From contig JAUNBP010000001.1 in the NCBI GenBank assembly GCA_030526995.1, positions 31,258-95,257 on the forward strand: a stretch of 64,000 nt of DNA. Direction: 5' to 3'. Below the pieces are notes generated by a model. It did no database searches and was not told the DNA's origin. It saw nothing but the letters and a program-made list of their open reading frames with translations. The stretch's first letter is position 1. Every line of letters begins with the position of its first letter. Shown piece after piece: positions 60,984 through 64,000 of the stretch. Position numbers and translations under genes: made by a program. Origin of the DNA: Clostridia bacterium. Lineage in GTDB: Bacteria; Bacillota; Clostridia; Christensenellales; CAG-138.

Positions 60984-61033
60984 CCTCGACGGGGAATTGC
61001 ATAGCGTTTTTTCAATCAGATTTCCAGTCTGAT
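60984..61033 (+). repeat. REP-like hairpin copy 8
   Basis: Begins with a degenerate left arm (CTCGACGGGGAATTG) and ends TTTCCAGTCTGAT; 12 bp after copy 7. Confidence 0.65.
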
Positions 61034-61264
61034 GCAAAACCCGCGTGCGAGCCTCCCATCGAGTAGCCCATCGCGACCCCCGCCCCGCACTCTACCTTGA
61101 CGGCGAAAAAGAGAAAAAAATCTCAAAATTACCCTCAAAAATGAACAAAGTGTAAACAATCGTCCAAAAGTGATAGTAAATGCGTAAAAAAACACGCTTA
61201 AAGTAATGAGGGACAAAAAATATCTCTTTCACAAAAAATCAAAAAAAGCAAGGAGGAAATATCA

Positions 61265-62356
61265 ATGCAGCACAATAAGGCCTACAAGTTTCGGCTTTAC
61301 CCAACCCGGCAACAACAAGAGCAAATCTTTCGCACTTTTGGCTGCTGCCGATTTGTTTATAACCATTACCTCGACAAGCGAAAGACATTGTATGAAGAAC
61401 AAGGCAAAAAAATGAGCTTCTTCGATTGCACGAAAGACTTAACAATACTCAAAAAGGAACTCACATGGCTGGGCGAGGTAGAGCTTGTAGCCCTCCGTTA
61501 CTCAATCAAAGACCTTGATTTTGCTTTTCAGAATTTTTTTCGCGGTGCAGGCTACCCCAAATTCAAATCAAAGAAGGGCAGCCACCGCCACAGCTATCGC
61601 TCGGACGGGAGTAATATCTCGTTTTCGGGAAACAAGGTCAAGCTGCCTAAACTTGGCTGGGTCAAATGCAAAGTAAGCCAGCCTATTAAGGGACGGATTC
61701 TAAACGCAACGATTTCTCAAACACCAAGCGGCAAGTTCTTTGTTTCTATCTGCTGTACAGAGGTAGAGATTCAACCATTACCCAAGCTGGATAATGCTGT
61801 CGGGGTAGACTTAGGCTATCGCAACCTTGCCACTTTGAGTGACGGAACAATCATCCCCAACGGGAAGTATAGGCACAAGTACGAGAAACAGCTTGCACGG
61901 CAACAAAAGAATTTGAGCAGGAAGGTCAAAGGCTCAAATAATTACGAAAAGCAGCGCAAAAAGGTTGCGAAGCTCCATGAAAAGATTACGAATTGCAGAA
62001 AATATAACATTCATAACATCACAACAAGGCTAATACGCGAAAACCAAGTGATTTGTCTTGAAGATTTGGATGTCATGCAAATGATGCAGAAGCCCTATCA
62101 AGCCAAATTTGACAATGATGTTGGCTATTATGAGTTCAAGCGGCAGTTACTGTACAAAGCGGATTGGTATGGGCGCGAGATAAGGGAGATTCCAAAGGAT
62201 TTTCCAAGTTCGCAAATTTGCAATGTTTGCGGGAAGCGGAACACCAAAGTTGGGTCACGGCTTACTTGGACTTGTGCTAATTGCGGGGCGAAGCATCATA
62301 GGGATGTAAATGCCGCTAAAAATATTTTAAGCGAGGGGCTGAAAATGTCAGCATAA
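61265..62356 (+). CDS. tnpB: TnpB RNA-guided nuclease (IS200/IS605 family OrfB, IS1341-type)
   Basis: This 363-aa protein is an apparently intact TnpB. It has the N-terminal helix-turn-helix region (KAYKFRLYPTRQQQEQ), RuvC-I AVGVDLGYRNLAT (D182), RuvC-II VICLEDLDV (E266), a zinc ribbon (Cys319/322/337/340: ICNVCG, CANCG) and RuvC-III HRDVNAAKNI (D347). No tnpA transposase is nearby. AAGGAGG precedes the ATG. TnpB uses an RNA from the element's right end as guide to cut DNA beside a short target motif; the matching structured repeat follows 12 bp after the stop. Confidence 0.95.
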   Translation: MQHNKAYKFRLYPTRQQQEQIFRTFGCCRFVYNHYLDKRKTLYEEQGKKMSFFDCTKDLTILKKELTWLGEVELVALRYSIKDLDFAFQNFFRGAGYPKFKSKKGSHRHSYRSDGSNISFSGNKVKLPKLGWVKCKVSQPIKGRILNATISQTPSGKFFVSICCTEVEIQPLPKLDNAVGVDLGYRNLATLSDGTIIPNGKYRHKYEKQLARQQKNLSRKVKGSNNYEKQRKKVAKLHEKITNCRKYNIHNITTRLIRENQVICLEDLDVMQMMQKPYQAKFDNDVGYYEFKRQLLYKADWYGREIREIPKDFPSSQICNVCGKRNTKVGSRLTWTCANCGAKHHRDVNAAKNILSEGLKMSA

Positions 62357-62368
62357 CAGTTTTTGAGT

Positions 62369-62445
62369 AGGGCGGTAGTCGTCCGAATTTACGCTTGTGG
62401 AGAGTGTGTAGACATTCGTTGAAGCGAGAAGTAATTATTATATAC
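62369..62445 (+). ncRNA. Predicted omega-RNA scaffold / right end of the tnpB element (copy d)
   Basis: It starts 12 bp after tnpB. It has GGGCG/CGTCC (one G-U), TACGCTTGTGGAG, inner GAGTG/CATTC, GTTGAAGCGAGAAG and the end TATAC. Firmicute TnpB elements end in very similar 'TACGCCTGTGGAG ... GTTGAAGCAGGAAGC' sequences. If the boundary at 62445 is right, the guide would be the bases from 62446 (AACTACCAAATCG...). Confidence 0.7.
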
Positions 62446-62552
62446 AACTACCAAATCGTGCATGACCCCCGCAAAACCCTTGCAAAATCCAAAAAATTAC
62501 TCTACACTAAAATCAAGGGAAACCTTAATCAAACAAAAAGGAGAGAAAGAAC

Positions 62553-63803
62553 ATGAAAAAGCTAATTGTATTTATTTTAATTTCGATAATGATACTCACC
62601 GTGGCGGGCTGCAACACCGAAACGCAGGATGTGCAGGGCGATACCACCCCTGTTCCTGTTGCGGCGACAGAAGTTCCGACTGAGGTTCCTACCGTTGAAC
62701 CCACAGCCGAGCCGACAGTTGAGCCTACTTCAACCCCCGTTCCGACTATCGAGGAACAGATTGCGCAGGCGGTTGCGAGCCGACCGACCGAACCCATGGA
62801 GCGAGCAGACAACACCTACCGCTTCTCATTTGATGAAGATGCGAACGCATTTGACGACTTCGAGGAGGACTGGGTATTGATTGGCAAGAAAAATTATGAA
62901 CTCGCAAACTTCTACTGGTATTGGGATTCCGATAACGACGGGATTCTCAATGTGTTCGATACCGATTGGGAGGGGTACGAATACCTCCCCTTCGGTGACG
63001 AAAGGCTGCCCGATAGCATGGACGAAGTGCCGACCGATAAACTGTGGACAAGCTGGACGGAGGACGAGGAACTGGCTGGATATGTCAGTGCCTTTACTGA
63101 AATATCCAACGCAGAAATGGACGCTTTGGGCGGTGGAAAAACGGTCTTTACGACAGGACAAAAGAGCTATATGACGGAACTGTTCCTGTGGAAGGCTGCC
63201 GATAACTACTTTTATATGGGCAAGCCCATAAGTACCGCACTCAATACACAGTTCGACTACACCGACCCTTTTAAGCTCGCAAGAGAAACTAAGCCGGTGT
63301 CAAACATTGCAACGCAAGAACATTATGGTATAAGCAATGTTCGTATATATGTATATTCTGAAACGGAGCTTATTGATTTTCTTGCGACCGAACCGGAAAG
63401 CGTATTCAACTTGGATGCCGATATAATACAGGAATTTCGAGATTCCTTTGAAAATGGTAGGATTGTATATGATGGAAACCTCTTATGCTATTGGGAAGCA
63501 ATACGCATATCCGTTGACGGGGAAGATTATATTGTAATGACGGTGAATCGCATCTTGGAATGGGGAACAGGCAGTGCCGAATACTGGTCAAACTATCTCA
63601 CATATGCAGGGGATAGAGTGGAAAGCCGTGCAAACGGGCAATACACCTGTTCAATTTGCGGAACGGAGGCTTGCGATATGGAGGGGTATAGCGCATGTTT
63701 CCCCGTATTGTGCATAACTTCCGGCACAGACACGGAGGGCGTTCATACCGTGTACTGCCCCACCTGTTACGCCGAATACGAACGCTCTTTGGGCGGGAAC
63801 TAA
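62553..63803 (+). CDS. Unknown lipoprotein with Pro/Thr repeat linker and C-terminal Cys motifs
   Basis: This 416-aa protein has a type II signal peptide with lipobox LTVAGC (cysteine at about residue 20), then a linker of PTVEPT/PTAEPT repeats to about residue 70. The globular part has an acidic, aromatic region with a calcium-loop-like DSDNDGILNVFDTD. The C-terminus has paired cysteines CSICGTEAC and CPTC that could bind zinc. No family is recognised. AAAGGAG precedes the ATG. A terminator follows, so it is a single-gene unit on the mobile region. Confidence 0.75.
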   Translation: MKKLIVFILISIMILTVAGCNTETQDVQGDTTPVPVAATEVPTEVPTVEPTAEPTVEPTSTPVPTIEEQIAQAVASRPTEPMERADNTYRFSFDEDANAFDDFEEDWVLIGKKNYELANFYWYWDSDNDGILNVFDTDWEGYEYLPFGDERLPDSMDEVPTDKLWTSWTEDEELAGYVSAFTEISNAEMDALGGGKTVFTTGQKSYMTELFLWKAADNYFYMGKPISTALNTQFDYTDPFKLARETKPVSNIATQEHYGISNVRIYVYSETELIDFLATEPESVFNLDADIIQEFRDSFENGRIVYDGNLLCYWEAIRISVDGEDYIVMTVNRILEWGTGSAEYWSNYLTYAGDRVESRANGQYTCSICGTEACDMEGYSACFPVLCITSGTDTEGVHTVYCPTCYAEYERSLGGN

Positions 63804-63831
63804 ACCAAACAAAAACTAAATAACACAGTCG

Positions 63832-63862
63832 AAACGACCTCAAAAACGGGGTCGTTTTTTAT
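63832..63862 (+). terminator. Rho-independent terminator after the lipoprotein gene
   Basis: AAACGACC (63832-63839) pairs with GGTCGTTT (63850-63857) and is followed by TTTAT. Confidence 0.85.
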
Positions 63863-63965
63863 ATACCAAAAATTCCAAGGTTAAAACCTTGTTTATATAT
63901 AGATTAAATACTTTCTCATTCTCGGAGGAAACCTTCGAGGAAATACAAAAAAGGAGATTAAAAAA

Positions 63966-64000
63966 ATGAGAAGAACAATGAGCAAAAAAACCAGAATTTT
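63966..64000 (+). CDS. Start of a gene cut by the window edge
   Basis: AAAGGAGATT lies 8 bp before ATG 63966, and the frame MRRTMSKKTRI is open to the end. The basic start would suit a signal peptide, but nothing more can be said. Confidence 0.6.
   Translation, partial: MRRTMSKKTRI

Larger units (their letters stand above)
60425..61264. other. 840-bp mobile-element debris before tnpB
   Basis: Holds two left-end-like motifs, omega-RNA-like copies b and c, and REP copies 7 and 8. No intact gene is seen. An AT-rich stretch with a small GCGT...ACGC hairpin (61178-61197) leads into tnpB. Confidence 0.7.

Noticed and set aside
58172-61033. CRISPR array from the repeated 50-bp units
   Set aside because: Units are irregularly spaced (tens to over a thousand bp), are palindromic end to end, and no cas genes are present.
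1-64000. tRNA or rRNA genes
   Set aside because: None recognised on reading both strands; no CCA-ending cloverleaf or rRNA core sequence noticed, though no scan could be run.

Overview
The window (64 kb, no rRNA or tRNA recognised) comes from an endospore-forming member of the Firmicutes, most likely an anaerobic gut-type clostridium. It carries spo0A, spoIVA, gpr and spoIIP, a T-box leader before valS, the Prp protease beside an L27 with a cleavable N-terminal extension, and dockerin/cohesin surface proteins. Species and family cannot be fixed from the sequence alone.

Region 1 (1-34967) is a dense housekeeping block with short spacers and many stop-start overlaps. In order it holds: the polA 3' end, coaE, a lytic transglycosylase, lspA, rluD and a DUF885-like lipoprotein; T-box and valS; a comEC-like gene and spo0A; a dockerin-bearing amidase on the minus strand and a CDP-alcohol phosphatidyltransferase; an amino-sugar cluster (nagB, glmM, a hexapeptide acyltransferase, glmS); a radical-SAM pair, RNase G, and rplU-prp-rpmA; a minus-strand HTH gene and ABC exporter; a sporulation trio (spoIVA, gpr, spoIIP); the lysine/DAP genes asd-dapA-dapB; then dnaE and an RlmD-type rRNA methyltransferase.

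Region 2 (about 35.1-45.7 kb, minus strand) is more AT-rich. It is a translationally coupled operon that looks like an undescribed or divergent anti-phage system. It has a 1748-aa DEAH helicase with a C-terminal DUF1998-type zinc module (DruE-like), a CoiA-like zinc-finger protein, a coiled-coil protein, an ORF split by a C8 tract, and a 339-aa unknown. An in-frame UGA without a ribosome binding site separates two members.

Region 3 (46.1-54.7 kb) lies between two 104-bp direct repeats. It holds a three-gene minus-strand operon of cohesin proteins: a membrane-anchored cohesin/Big2 protein, a 1925-aa cysteine-peptidase-like adhesin ending in cohesin plus dockerin, and a small cohesin-dockerin protein. 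Together they could build a chained surface complex; the distant dockerin amidase at 9.7-10.9 kb is a candidate client.

Region 4 (55-64 kb, plus strand) is a mobile-element patchwork. It has a conjugative-element gene, a VirD4/TraG coupling protein, an ImmA-like protein without its metal ligands, an XRE regulator followed by a truncated toxin-like ORF, an intact TnpB nuclease, four copies of a structured repeat resembling the TnpB right end/omega RNA, eight copies of a 50-bp REP-like hairpin, and a lipoprotein. A new gene begins at the right edge.
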